Under the pieces are notes generated by a model. That model saw nothing but the letters and a program-made list of their open reading frames with translations, made no database searches and had not been told where the DNA came from. A DNA stretch of 37,605 nucleotides from Candidatus Woesebacteria bacterium (GTDB lineage: Bacteria > Patescibacteriota > Microgenomatia > UBA1400 > UBA1396): the NCBI GenBank assembly GCA_021208605.1, contig JAJOJK010000002.1, positions 1 through 37,605 of the forward strand. The letters run 5' to 3'. Of this stretch, positions 17,174-25,094 are shown piece by piece. The stretch's first letter is position 1; every line of letters starts with the position of its first letter. Position numbers and translations under genes: made by a program.

Positions 17174-18425
17174 GTGACTCCCGGTGTGAATTCAAGTGTG
17201 TTGTTTTTTCCCAAGTATTTTGGCCTTGAGTGAGGTGAATAACACCCCGGAATGCTGCGATGCTCAGAAGAATTTGGTAAGGAAAATATGTTAATAAAAT
17301 GTGAAATGGTAAAAGGAGTGAGTAGGAGTATCCATAGCCGCGTGTAAAGGTATAGAGTCCGTAGTTATAGAGAACAAGCTGAATGAGTAATACGTAGGCT
17401 GGCAGGAGTGAAAACATTGCCCAGACCACAGGGAGCTCCAAAAACAGCATAGCAATGATTGTGAGTGGAAGATAAAAAATCCACAACGCTTGTATGAGTG
17501 GCATGATTAATAAGTAAGCCGTGAAGAGTTGACGACGTACACCAAGTAATTGTCGCCACTCAAAACGAAAAAAGATTTGTAGAAAACCTTGATTCCAGCG
17601 AGTGCGTTGTTTGATGAACTCAGCAATGGTGGTAGGTGTTTCTTCATGAGTTGTATGCGCTTCGTCATACACGATACCAATGTTAGCGCCTTGGAGAGAC
17701 AGACGAATTCCTAAATCTGCGTCTTCGGTTAGAATGTTTTCCGACCATCCATTTACACTTTTCAGTAGAGACTGGCGAATGAAAACAGTGTTTCCTCCTA
17801 GAGGCACTACACCAAATTGTGCATAAAAATGGAGAGCAGACTTAAACCAAAAGTAGTATTCAAGTACGTTCAAAGCTGAAAACCACTTAGAGGTGTAATT
17901 AATAAGTTGTACTCCTGACTGGAGGACGTCGTACTGGTGATCAATCATGAGCGTATTTACAATTTGCAAAATATCTGGATGAGGTTCGTCTTCGGCATCA
18001 AAAACAGCGACTACATCATTCCGGGCGTTTTTGAGACCAATATTCAGGGCCTTAGGTTTGTTGTCGATAGACTTGCTCACTATTTGAAGGCGAACCAATT
18101 GATTTTGCAGAGTGGGAATGACATCTCGCACAGCAGTAATGGTTTTCGCATCATCTTCGCGACATAAGACGATAACCTCGTAGAGTTCTGCCGGATAATT
18201 AAGTGAATTCATGGCGTGTAACGTATCGGCAATGACCTCAGCCTCGTTGCGTGCGGGAACCAGCAGACTGAAAGAATGGACAGGTGTTTGGAATTGTGTG
18301 GGAGATTTTCGCAAATGGAGCGTGTGTGGGTCGTTCCATGAGTAGGTCATGGTCAGGAGCGTGAAGAGAGAGTGAAAGAGCAAAATGAACGAGATAGCGA
18401 TAATAAGTATCGATACTAGTGTCAT
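17163..18425 (-). CDS. Family 2 glycosyltransferase, processive membrane type
   Basis: An inner-membrane GT2 of the cellulose/hyaluronan/poly-GlcNAc synthase type, 420 aa. It has an N-terminal TM helix, then the catalytic domain with VPARNE, DAED (143-146, the DxD-type nucleotide-sugar site), GGNTVF, TED (233-235, catalytic base) and QRTRW (273-277, the QxxRW motif of processive enzymes). Four or more C-terminal TM helices and the typical WEKTTH ending follow. No PilZ domain is present. ATG 18425 has a Shine-Dalgarno-like AGGAAG. This is the first gene of a four-gene operon with the GT39-GH8 fusion, the 92-aa protein and the phosphodiester glycosidase. It probably builds or extends a surface polysaccharide; the sugar is unknown. 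Confidence 0.9.
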   Translation of the reverse strand: MTLVSILIIAISFILLFHSLFTLLTMTYSWNDPHTLHLRKSPTQFQTPVHSFSLLVPARNEAEVIADTLHAMNSLNYPAELYEVIVLCREDDAKTITAVRDVIPTLQNQLVRLQIVSKSIDNKPKALNIGLKNARNDVVAVFDAEDEPHPDILQIVNTLMIDHQYDVLQSGVQLINYTSKWFSALNVLEYYFWFKSALHFYAQFGVVPLGGNTVFIRQSLLKSVNGWSENILTEDADLGIRLSLQGANIGIVYDEAHTTHEETPTTIAEFIKQRTRWNQGFLQIFFRFEWRQLLGVRRQLFTAYLLIMPLIQALWIFYLPLTIIAMLFLELPVVWAMFSLLPAYVLLIQLVLYNYGLYTFTRGYGYSYSLLLPFHILLTYFPYQILLSIAAFRGVIHLTQGQNTWEKTTHLNSHRESHAS

Positions 18426-18534
18426 GTTTTTCTTCCTAGTTGTCTATAGTTGTTCAAGGGTAACACGAAAAATGCCTATATTCAGGATGATTTTGCAAGA
18501 GGTTTGTAAGAGAATGATTCTTAGTCATGAAGGA

Positions 18535-18882
18535 CTATGCATTCTTGGTAACAAAGAGAGTCAGAATGGCAAGCGTAATAACGGTGTCGCGAACTCCTAT
18601 GCGCCAGTTGTGAATATACGCCAGTGGCAGAATACTCAGCCACCATATGAGTGTGAGTAAGAGAGTTGCATTTGGCCACACCACAAACAAGAGTGCACTC
18701 CCCAAAAGAATATTTCCCAGGGAGTGAATACGCATAATATCTTTTGGCGCCACAGGACTCCATTTTTGGATGAACGGTGGAATGTATTGGAGCCATTTTT
18801 CGGGATGCCATAGCTGTGATAGGCCAAAACTGAGCATATTGAGGGCGATAGCGAGGCGAAGGATGAGTAAGATGTCAGGCAT
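18535..18882 (-). CDS. Small DoxX-like membrane protein, 115 aa
   Basis: Four hydrophobic helices in 115 residues, with SQLWHPEKWLQYIPP after the first, resemble the DoxX/DoxD-like small membrane proteins. These are linked in other bacteria to redox or thiol processes; the role here is unknown. The ORF track starts at 18996, which would add 38 residues inside the upstream gene. ATG 18882 is better because it overlaps the stop of the SDR gene by 8 bp, a usual sign of translational coupling. It is the last gene of a two-gene unit with the SDR gene. Confidence 0.7.
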   Translation of the reverse strand: MPDILLILRLAIALNMLSFGLSQLWHPEKWLQYIPPFIQKWSPVAPKDIMRIHSLGNILLGSALLFVVWPNATLLLTLIWWLSILPLAYIHNWRIGVRDTVITLAILTLFVTKNA

Positions 18883-19771
18883 GGTCGTCCCATTCTTTCC
18901 ATCCTCCGAGGATATCGTAGGTATCTGTTTGGGGTGTAAAGAGATTGCCATCGGTATGCTCTGCAGGAGAATCCAGCAACTGCATATGGTCGGCATAGCG
19001 GCTGAAAATATATTCTGTCAGCTGAGGAAAGAGTCGATGTGCAGCGACACTTACCTTACCCATCATACCAACAGTAACCTCATTTCGTGGTTCATCTACG
19101 AGTCGGACCACTGTTTTAGCGAGCTGCGATGGATGATAGATGGGTCGAACAGGCTGTATTTTCTGACCAGAATAGTTGGCCGCTCTTTGATAAATGGGTG
19201 TATCGAATGTGGCTGGCAAGACAAGACAGATATGAATTGGAGAATTTTGGTATTCAAGCCGCAAGCTCTGGGTGAGACCGCGAATCGCGAATTTAGAAGT
19301 GACATATGGTGAGGCGTGCGGCATAGGAACGGCGCCAATGACTGAAGAAATATTAATGAGGGTACCGCGTTTTTGGCCTTGAAAGTGCTGCAAGGCTGCT
19401 TGGCAGCCATACACATATCCCATCAGATTTACTTCGATAACGCGCTGAAAGCTTTCTGTTGGAATATCCATAAAATTTCCGTAGACAATGACAGCTGCGT
19501 TGTTAATCCAGACATCGAATCCACCCCACTGCTTCTCTGCTTCTTGCGCAAGATGGTGCATTTTATTGCGATCGGTAACGTCGAGTGGTACCGCGATGGC
19601 CTCTCCCCCTCGATCGCTAACCTCCCCAATAACCTCCTGCAGTTCTTCGTTTCGTCGAGCAGCTAATGTTATTTGCGCGCCTTGTTTAGCAAACTCATGC
19701 GCCAGAGCACGGCCATTCCCAGAGGATGCCCCGGTAATAACAACGCGGGTTGGTGTAGTTTTCGTAGACAT
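18875..19771 (-). CDS. Short-chain dehydrogenase/reductase (SDR)
   Basis: A classical SDR, about 298 aa, NAD(P)-dependent. The nucleotide-binding motif is TGASSGNG (Asn instead of the usual Ile between the last glycines). AARRNEEL after beta-2 suggests NADPH preference. NNAAV, the catalytic serine in NISSVIG and the YVTSK pair (YxxxK) are all present. The C-terminal ~60 residues beyond the core have a helical segment (VAAHRLFPQLTEYIFSRYAD), as in the longer SDRs of unknown substrate. A TATAGT -10 (19783-19788) ends 11 nt before ATG 19771, giving a very short leader. It is coupled to the DoxX-like gene downstream. The substrate cannot be read from sequence. Confidence 0.9.
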   Translation of the reverse strand: MSTKTTPTRVVITGASSGNGRALAHEFAKQGAQITLAARRNEELQEVIGEVSDRGGEAIAVPLDVTDRNKMHHLAQEAEKQWGGFDVWINNAAVIVYGNFMDIPTESFQRVIEVNLMGYVYGCQAALQHFQGQKRGTLINISSVIGAVPMPHASPYVTSKFAIRGLTQSLRLEYQNSPIHICLVLPATFDTPIYQRAANYSGQKIQPVRPIYHPSQLAKTVVRLVDEPRNEVTVGMMGKVSVAAHRLFPQLTEYIFSRYADHMQLLDSPAEHTDGNLFTPQTDTYDILGGWKEWDDHA

Positions 19772-19841
19772 AACTCTGTTCCACTATAAGTACTGAAGAA
19801 CAGAAGTCTGTATGTATGCAGTTACAAATAAGTAAGAAATT

Positions 19842-20462
19842 CTAGCGACGCAAACGGAGGTACGACCGAATCGGTACCAAAACAAGCGCTCCGGCTACAC
19901 TTGTGGCGGACATGATCCAAATGAGTGTGGGAAAACCAAAAACAGTCGCGATGTAGCCGGCAATAACTGCTAAAGCGGCACTCCCTAGGTCAGTGAGCGT
20001 GTTATAGACTCCCCACTCGGTACCCTCTCTGTTGTGATCAATATGGCGGGTAAAGATGGCCATATACGTAGGGGCGCTAATTGCAGTCGAAATACCTAAG
20101 AACAACTGTACTAGGTACAGTTGCCAAGGGTGTTCAATGACGAGATACAAGAGCAGACTCAAGCCAGAAAGGACGGAGAAGACGACCATGAGCAAGTAGT
20201 CATCGGTTTCACCCTTAATTGCGTCAATTGTGTTCGCAACAGGAATTTGGAGTACACTGCGCGCAATCAAGAAAATGCCCATAGCAATACTGACCACCAA
20301 CGCATTACCACCGACAATGAAATCCTCCACGAATAACGCAAACAACGGTGCAAACATGCCTGCTGCACCGACGATCAAGATGTCTGAGGCAATAAGGAGA
20401 CGGATGACTGGGTTAATACCGGTGAACAGAAGACTGGGCAGCGATTTTGAGCGAAGTTTCAT
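19842..20462 (-). CDS. Half-size MFS-like transporter, 206 aa (six TM helices)
   Basis: The sequence resembles one half of a major-facilitator transporter. There are about six TM helices, an APLFALFVEDF first-helix region, a loop like MFS loop 2-3 (RSVLQIPVANTIDAIKGETDD, compare the usual GxLaDrxGrr), and WGVYNTLTDLGSA in helix 5. Normal MFS proteins have 12 helices and about 400 residues. Here the gene ends cleanly after helix 6 with a basic tail (RSYLRLRR) and no second half follows. It may act as a homodimer, or be a truncated remnant. The start is good: an extended -10 TGC-TACTAT (20469-20474) sits 6 nt before ATG 20462, a leaderless layout. Confidence 0.75.
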   Translation of the reverse strand: MKLRSKSLPSLLFTGINPVIRLLIASDILIVGAAGMFAPLFALFVEDFIVGGNALVVSIAMGIFLIARSVLQIPVANTIDAIKGETDDYLLMVVFSVLSGLSLLLYLVIEHPWQLYLVQLFLGISTAISAPTYMAIFTRHIDHNREGTEWGVYNTLTDLGSAALAVIAGYIATVFGFPTLIWIMSATSVAGALVLVPIRSYLRLRR

Positions 20463-20468
20463 GCTTGC

Positions 20469-20477
20469 ATAGTAGCA
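20469..20477 (-). promoter_or_regulatory. Extended -10 of the half-MFS gene (leaderless layout)
   Basis: Minus strand TGC-TACTAT, then 6 nt, then ATG 20462. No room for a Shine-Dalgarno. Confidence 0.5.
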
Positions 20478-20550
20478 TGTTGCGGCAGGGTGAGGAATTC
20501 ATAGATGAGCGCCATTCCCATTTTCCGGCGAGAGCATATAACAAAATGCT

Positions 20551-20982
20551 CTACCAGCCAATCTCCGAATACACCGATCCCTCAAACAAGTGCTCCACAG
20601 CCAATCGCACGCCAGGGATAGTGTTCTCGGGTAAGGCGTCAATAGCATGCCACACCAAAGCGCTGCATTTCTCTGGTTCGCAGTTGCTTACTGTTCCACT
20701 CCACTTCTCCACAAGAAAGTAGGCATCAACATACTCGGCATCGGTGGATTTTCGGTGCTGGATGTGCGTGGCTAAGATGTGTTGCGGCTGAATTTCGATA
20801 CTGGCTTCTTCTTTCGCTTCCCGTTGGAGAGCGGTTTGGAAACTTTCTCCTGGCTCCACATGACCAGAAACGAGGCCGTAGTTGCCATCTTCGTAGCCAG
20901 TATTTTGGCGTTGTAGCAGGAGAATGGTGTCGTTTTGCTTGAGAACGAGATAGACGGCGAGGCGGCTGTGGGGTGCGTGCAT
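20551..20982 (-). CDS. NUDIX hydrolase, 143 aa
   Basis: The NUDIX box is clear: GHVEPGESFQTALQREAKEE, fitting Gx5Ex7REUxEE, although the usual Gly after EEx is replaced (EEASIEI). The metal-binding REAKEE is intact. NUDIX enzymes cleave nucleoside diphosphates linked to another group, for example oxidised or modified NTPs. The fold is of MutT type, but the substrate cannot be told. ATG 20982 is upstream-limited by a TGA-TACAAT extended -10 about 25 nt before it. The gene stands alone. A small inverted repeat (AGAGCAT/ATGCTCT, 20531-20552) overlaps its end but lacks a T run. Confidence 0.88.
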   Translation of the reverse strand: MHAPHSRLAVYLVLKQNDTILLLQRQNTGYEDGNYGLVSGHVEPGESFQTALQREAKEEASIEIQPQHILATHIQHRKSTDAEYVDAYFLVEKWSGTVSNCEPEKCSALVWHAIDALPENTIPGVRLAVEHLFEGSVYSEIGW

Positions 20983-21052
20983 GGAAAAGAGGAATATTAT
21001 TTATGTTATTGTATCAGAGAAAGTACATGATACCCAAGATGCCTCATATACC

Positions 21053-21079
21053 AGAAAGATCCCTTATAGGGATCTTTTC
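21053..21079. terminator. Bidirectional Rho-independent terminator
   Basis: AGAAAGATCCC / GGGATCTTTTCT form a stem around a short TTATA loop, with A and T runs on both sides. It lies just after the stop of the 75-aa gene on the minus strand and ahead of the NUDIX promoter, isolating the two. Confidence 0.75.
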
Positions 21080-21099
21080 TGCATTCAATTTTATCTACT

Positions 21100-21327
21100 T
21101 TAAACTTTGAACAGCTTAAAGCGCAATTCATGTATTTTCTTGATAGAGTCCTGTGATACATATCCACACTCACCAGATCGTAAGAGAGCAAGAACTTCAT
21201 CTAGTTTTTCTTCAACTTGCTTGCGGTTCGCCTCATTGGCTTCCATTTTTGTCTGCTCCTCAGGGGACATTGGTGCAAAATTATCATTTTCTTCATCTAG
21301 ATGGTCATGTTGTATAGTTTCTGCCAT
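21100..21327 (-). CDS. Small acidic helical protein, 75 aa
   Basis: No family recognised. The N-terminal half is very acidic (HLDEENDNF). A long charged helix (about 22-50, EEQTKMEANEANRKQVEEKLDEV) probably forms a coiled coil, and a short basic tail follows (LRFKLFKV). There is no TM segment or signal peptide. A Shine-Dalgarno (AAGGAA) lies 6 nt before ATG 21327, and an extended -10 (TGA-TATACT) is about 35 nt upstream, so expression looks real. A good terminator follows. It could be a small regulatory or structural protein. Confidence 0.65.
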   Translation of the reverse strand: MAETIQHDHLDEENDNFAPMSPEEQTKMEANEANRKQVEEKLDEVLALLRSGECGYVSQDSIKKIHELRFKLFKV

Positions 21328-21385
21328 ACAATTCCTTTTTTGTTAATAATATTGGTTATAGTATATCACTGCCAACGTACAACGA

Positions 21386-21772
21386 TTAAGCCACCGGTAC
21401 TTTTTCGACATGTTTCATCTTCCCATCAGCAAATTCAAATAGGATGCCGATTCTTGTCTCTGAAATATTACGAACAGCATGCGGAAGATACGGTGGTACT
21501 TCAATGAGAAGGAGTTCTCCGTTTGGGTTCATCTCTGTTGATTTTTTTTCTCCATTTACGTCAAACCAAATGAATTCAAGATCGCCCACTGCTACGAACC
21601 ACTCAATTCTGGGGTGTTTATGGTTTCCACCGACACTTAAGGGGGCGAGATGAACAAATTGCTGGTCTTTTATTAGAGATTTATCTATTGGAATATCGTC
21701 AGTATTGAGTACCCAAACGTCAGAGTCATCTTTTTTGTATGTAAAATTGAGAGGAGTTATTTTGGGATGCAT
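21386..21772 (-). CDS. Cupin-fold protein, 128 aa
   Basis: A single-domain beta-barrel protein with cupin-type motifs. GGNHKHPRIEWFVAV matches motif 1 (two His, then a Glu), and VPPYLPHAVRNIS matches motif 2 with its His. The pattern suits a metal or sugar-nucleotide binding cupin, and the PYLPHAVRN segment recalls sugar isomerases/epimerases and related binding proteins. The catalytic role is not certain. An extended -10 (TGC-TATAAT, 21782-21787) ends 9 nt before ATG 21772, so the leader would be only one to three bases. It is divergent from the methyltransferase gene. Confidence 0.78.
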   Translation of the reverse strand: MHPKITPLNFTYKKDDSDVWVLNTDDIPIDKSLIKDQQFVHLAPLSVGGNHKHPRIEWFVAVGDLEFIWFDVNGEKKSTEMNPNGELLLIEVPPYLPHAVRNISETRIGILFEFADGKMKHVEKVPVA

Positions 21773-21781
21773 TATTGGTTA

Positions 21782-21790
21782 ATTATAGCA
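21782..21790 (-). promoter_or_regulatory. Extended -10 of the cupin gene
   Basis: TGC-TATAAT on the minus strand, 9 nt before ATG 21772; near-leaderless. Confidence 0.5.
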
Positions 21791-21894
21791 GTGCTAAAAC
21801 GCTCAGTTGAAAACGGATAAAGTATTGATATAAAAAATAAAAAATGCGGTCTAGTTTATTAGGGTGGCTGGGTGAGGGAGCTGTGTACTACAAG

Positions 21895-21903
21895 TGTTAG
21901 AAT
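21895..21903 (+). promoter_or_regulatory. Extended -10 of the methyltransferase gene (leaderless layout)
   Basis: TGT-TAGAAT, then AAATCC, then ATG 21910. The gap of 6 nt leaves no 5' leader. Confidence 0.5.
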
Positions 21904-21909
21904 AAATCC

Positions 21910-22515
21910 ATGTCAATGAATCAAAAGGTCAAAGCTGGATACAATAATGCTGCTGAGCAATACAATGCAGACTATCGAAATGAGTTCAAAAATAAGCATC
22001 ACTTGGATTGGTTGTTGTCAGAGCTCAATTCAGGATCAATGGTGCTCGATGTTGGTTGTGGTGCAGGTAAGCCAGTTGATGACTATCTAATTGAAAATCA
22101 GATAAATGTCTTAGGAATAGATATTTCGGAGAAACAAATTGAGCTAGCGAGAGCAAACGTCCGTGATGCTGACTATCAAGTTCTGGACATGTCCGAACTC
22201 AAGGAAGGACAATTTACTGTTGATGCTGTTGTGTCTTTCTATGCAATTTTTCACACACCCAGAGAAGGTCACTTGGAATTGCTCAAAAAATTCAGAACTT
22301 TTCTTGATGCGGGCGGATACTTATTGGTCACTATGGGGGCCACTGACTGGGAGGGATCTGAAGATGATTTCTGTGGTGCTGAAATGCATTGGAGTCATTA
22401 CGGTGCGGATCAGAATAAGGATCTAATTGAAAAAGCAGGTTTCAAGATACTGAAGTCAGAAATAGATAATTCAGGAGATGAAAAGCATTTAATCGTCTTT
22501 GCACAAGCAATTTGA
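21910..22515 (+). CDS. SAM-dependent methyltransferase, class I, 201 aa
   Basis: A small Rossmann-fold methyltransferase (Methyltransf_25/11 type). Motif I is VLDVGCGAGKP, with the acidic end of beta-2 in LGIDIS. VLDMSEL and VSFYAIFHTP supply motifs II/III, followed by the GGYLLVTMG strand. The C-terminal part has EMHWSHYG and the usual EKAGFKILKSE ending seen in small-molecule methyltransferases. The substrate is not identifiable. ATG 21910 sits 6 nt after an extended -10. The gene is followed by an inverted repeat and, on the other strand, tRNA-His. Confidence 0.88.
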   Translation: MSMNQKVKAGYNNAAEQYNADYRNEFKNKHHLDWLLSELNSGSMVLDVGCGAGKPVDDYLIENQINVLGIDISEKQIELARANVRDADYQVLDMSELKEGQFTVDAVVSFYAIFHTPREGHLELLKKFRTFLDAGGYLLVTMGATDWEGSEDDFCGAEMHWSHYGADQNKDLIEKAGFKILKSEIDNSGDEKHLIVFAQAI

Positions 22516-22527
22516 AAGAGATTGAAC

Positions 22528-22547
22528 TTGTCGCGAAAACGCGACAA
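22528..22547. terminator. Hairpin between the methyltransferase and tRNA-His
   Basis: A perfect 8-bp stem TTGTCGCG / CGCGACAA with an AAAA loop. It lies immediately after the 3' end of tRNA-His on the minus strand and 13 nt after the methyltransferase stop. No long T run follows on either side, so it may be a weak terminator for both genes or a guide for 3' processing of the tRNA. Confidence 0.5.
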
Positions 22548-22624
<77 letters not shown>

Positions 22625-22628
22625 ATGT

Positions 22629-22677
22629 CTCTTCAGGGGTCATTGGCCGTCTGAAGAGAACAAGAGGAATTATACCA
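22629..22677 (-). promoter_or_regulatory. tRNA-His promoter and leader hairpin
   Basis: An extended -10 TGG-TATAAT (22669-22677) is followed by a leader of about 40 nt. The leader contains an 8-bp inverted repeat CTCTTCAG (22629-22636) / CTGAAGAG (22651-22658), ending five bases before the tRNA. Confidence 0.5.
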
Positions 22678-22759
22678 TGAAGACCAAGGTGTCCAGAGTG
22701 GGAACTCGCCTGGTGGCGGCTAACTATCTAAATAGACTGTAGGGCCAAGCAGCCCACCG

Positions 22760-24184
22760 CTACTCAACTACATCAAGTACAGCCGGACCAGAAAAATGCA
22801 GTGTTCCCTCCTGCTCGTACCGATCCAGCGCATTGGCCGGGTAATACACGTAGATGGTGCGCGCCACAGCACTGCTCATGTGCGTATCAGTTCGCAACCA
22901 CTTCTCAAAATACGGTTCTTCTAAGGCAATGCGCGCACTTTGCGCGGGTGGATGGCCTGCATACCAGAGTAAATACTGGTAATGATCATCGGCGGCATCA
23001 TAGACGTCGAGATGACCGCGATAAACCAACGCGTATGGCTCTTTTTGCGCCAGCTCAAGAATCGATTCCACCACCGGCAGGTGATCCGCAACGGTTTGAC
23101 CACGGAGTTCCGGCAAAACAGAAAACGCTTGTAGTGACCACAGGCCAAAGAAGCCAATCGCACCTGCCAGAGAAAACACCTGCCAACGAGGTCGGAAAAG
23201 TGATTGCAGACCAACGGGGATGACTATCGCCGGCGCCAAGAACAGAATGGCCAGTGCGTGATCGCCACCGACGGTTTTTAGTGTAAAGGCCATCATGCTC
23301 AAGGAGATCCAGACCAGGAGAATTGTTTCGTGTATCGGTGGTAAGAGCTGTGCACGCCAGCGGTCCCAGAGGTGCAAACACCAGAACACCAGTGTCGAGG
23401 CAAATATGACAAAGAGGAGTGTGGCGGCAAAGGGTGTCTGCGGAAAAGTGGCCAAAAGCCATTCGCGCGTCCAGTAGGCAAAGGAAGTCGTGCCGCGAAC
23501 TGCGCGCACGAGCAAGAGCAAACCACTGAGGAAGATTCCGGTGCCAATAATGCGTTGCTTCCAAACTCGATCAATACTGTCGGTAAACAAGAGCCAAATA
23601 ACAGCTTGCGCGGCCCACAAGACGGCTGCGGAAAAATTAAACTGGATGCCCAAAACGGGCAAAAGCGCTGCCGCCATCCACCACCGTCGGTTGTTACCCT
23701 GAACGGCTTCGGTCATACTCCACAACCACGCAATGACGATCAGCGGCAAAGGACTCGGCTCAATAGCGATTCGTGCCTGCCAAGTGACCAGTGGTGACAG
23801 GGCATACAGAAGCCCACTTACTACGGCCAAAATTTGGTTCTGCCAGTTACGCCAGACGTAAAGATACAGAAACGCAGTGGTAAACACACTCATTCCGGCC
23901 ACCATGACCGCTGGTCCAATGGGATGAAAATTGGAGAACCACAAAGCAACGGCCGTGAGGTAGTAATACAGCGGCCCCAGAGAGATGCCGGCCACAGAAG
24001 TTGCCGGCCCTTGCAATACGAAATCCCCCAGCAGAATATCGCGACCGGCAAGCATGGCACGGCCTTGGTCAGTAGAGAAAATAAGCCATTCTGGTAAGTT
24101 GTAGAAACGGAAAAACAGCACAACACTCAACACAATACTGAACCCAATTACGGCAGGCACAGTGCGGGCGGTGTCGGTACTCAT
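22760..24184 (-). CDS. GT39-like (PMT-type) membrane glycosyltransferase, 474 aa
   Basis: A polytopic inner-membrane protein with about ten TM helices and a GT-C layout. The first extracytoplasmic loop has STDQGRAMLAG (D39), in the place of the DE motif of PMT/ArnT enzymes, followed by GDFVLQGPATS and LGPLYYYLTA, a pattern common in CPR-type genomes. The C-terminal ~100 residues are soluble. Family knowledge suggests transfer of a sugar from a polyprenyl-phosphate carrier to lipid, glycan or protein outside the membrane; donor and acceptor are unknown. Its start overlaps the parB stop (ATGA), so it is co-translated with parB. The gene is more GC-rich than the left part of the window. Confidence 0.8.
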   Translation of the reverse strand: MSTDTARTVPAVIGFSIVLSVVLFFRFYNLPEWLIFSTDQGRAMLAGRDILLGDFVLQGPATSVAGISLGPLYYYLTAVALWFSNFHPIGPAVMVAGMSVFTTAFLYLYVWRNWQNQILAVVSGLLYALSPLVTWQARIAIEPSPLPLIVIAWLWSMTEAVQGNNRRWWMAAALLPVLGIQFNFSAAVLWAAQAVIWLLFTDSIDRVWKQRIIGTGIFLSGLLLLVRAVRGTTSFAYWTREWLLATFPQTPFAATLLFVIFASTLVFWCLHLWDRWRAQLLPPIHETILLVWISLSMMAFTLKTVGGDHALAILFLAPAIVIPVGLQSLFRPRWQVFSLAGAIGFFGLWSLQAFSVLPELRGQTVADHLPVVESILELAQKEPYALVYRGHLDVYDAADDHYQYLLWYAGHPPAQSARIALEEPYFEKWLRTDTHMSSAVARTIYVYYPANALDRYEQEGTLHFSGPAVLDVVE

Positions 24185-25008
24185 GATTTTTGTTTGTTGG
24201 CGATAGACAGAATCAGATCAAGTTGTTTTTGCGTGTCTTGGATAGAACCATTGAGCTTAATATTGACTTGCGTTTGGCGGAAAGAACGGCGGATTTTGAC
24301 ATCAGAATCTTTTCCGAGAGCGCGATTCAGCTCTTTCGTCCAGCGATCAATATCTTTGGAAACTTGCAAGCGAGGCTTGTGTTCCTCATCTTTTTGCCCG
24401 GCCTCATTTTTGCTGCGGCGAACAAGTTCTTCGGTTCGGCGAACAGAGGCATTCTCTTTGAGCACCTGCTTGTAGGTGTCGATCATGACTTTGGTGTCGT
24501 TGATTCCCTGTAAGGCGCGGGCGTGGCCTTCGGTAATGAGCTCACTCAATAAGCCATCTTTAATGGCATCGGGAAGTTGCAGCAGACGAATCGAGTTGGT
24601 GACGTAGGAAACTGATTTTCCAATTTGTTTCGCTGTCTCAGTGGGAGATAAGTTAAATTCTGAGCTGAGGCGGTTCAGAGCATGAGCCCGTTCTATTGAG
24701 TTCAGATCAGAACGCTGGACGTTTTCGATAATCGACATCTCCAGCATGCCACGCGGAGATGTTTTTTTGACCACTGCCGGAATAGTTGGTAGTCCAGCCT
24801 TTTTTGTGGCGCGCCAACGGCGTTCACCCGCAATGATCTGATATCCAGCCGGTGTATGGGCAATGACAATTGGTTCTAAGACACCGTGGAGCTTGATAGA
24901 TTCCACCAAATCATTGAGTTCCTCGGGGTCGAGGTGTTTACGTGGTTGGTGGGGGTTCGGTTGGATCTGGTTGACGTCCAGTTCCTGTATCATTTGTCCA
25001 TCTGCCAT
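24181..25008 (-). CDS. parB: Chromosome-partitioning protein ParB
   Basis: ParB/Spo0J CTPase and parS-binding protein, 275 aa. The N-terminal domain contains IQPNPHQPRK, the CTP-binding box GERRWRA (61-67) and the ENVQRSDL motif (95-102). A helix-turn-helix follows (LSPTETAKQIGKSVSYVTNSIRL) for parS binding, then a basic linker and a C-terminal dimerisation part. Length is normal. No parA is adjacent, which is unusual, and the gene after it is a membrane glycosyltransferase. A promoter with TTGTGA, a 17-bp spacer and TGC-TATAAC lies 10 nt before the ATG. I saw no clear parS-like palindrome in the window. Confidence 0.93.
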   Translation of the reverse strand: MADGQMIQELDVNQIQPNPHQPRKHLDPEELNDLVESIKLHGVLEPIVIAHTPAGYQIIAGERRWRATKKAGLPTIPAVVKKTSPRGMLEMSIIENVQRSDLNSIERAHALNRLSSEFNLSPTETAKQIGKSVSYVTNSIRLLQLPDAIKDGLLSELITEGHARALQGINDTKVMIDTYKQVLKENASVRRTEELVRRSKNEAGQKDEEHKPRLQVSKDIDRWTKELNRALGKDSDVKIRRSFRQTQVNIKLNGSIQDTQKQLDLILSIANKQKS

Positions 25009-25018
25009 ACTTGATTGA

Positions 25019-25047
25019 GTTATAGCAGAATCAGTCTCTTTTCACAA
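25019..25047 (-). promoter_or_regulatory. Promoter of parB
   Basis: Minus strand -35 TTGTGA (25042-25047), 17-bp spacer, extended -10 TATAAC (25019-25024) preceded by TGC. ATG 25008 follows 10 nt later, so the leader is about 3 nt. Confidence 0.55.
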
Positions 25048-25082
25048 GCTTCACGACGTTATAGGACTTCAGCAATCCGCGG

Positions 25083-25088
25083 TATAAT
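25083..25088 (+). promoter_or_regulatory. -10 element of the pseudouridine synthase gene (leaderless layout)
   Basis: A perfect TATAAT, 6 nt (AGCAGT), then ATG 25095. One of the clearest leaderless layouts in the window. Confidence 0.6.
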
Positions 25089-25094
25089 AGCAGT

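Noticed and set aside
18883-18996. N-terminal extension of the DoxX-like ORF
   Set aside because: Lies within the SDR coding region; the overlapping ATG 18882 gives a normal small membrane protein.
18770-19312. Plus-strand ORF of 180 aa
   Set aside because: Antisense to the SDR and DoxX-like genes; composition is that of a shadow frame.
23055-23797. Several ORFs of 90-170 aa on both strands
   Set aside because: Shadows of the GC-rich GT39-like membrane gene, which has coherent TM helices in its own frame.
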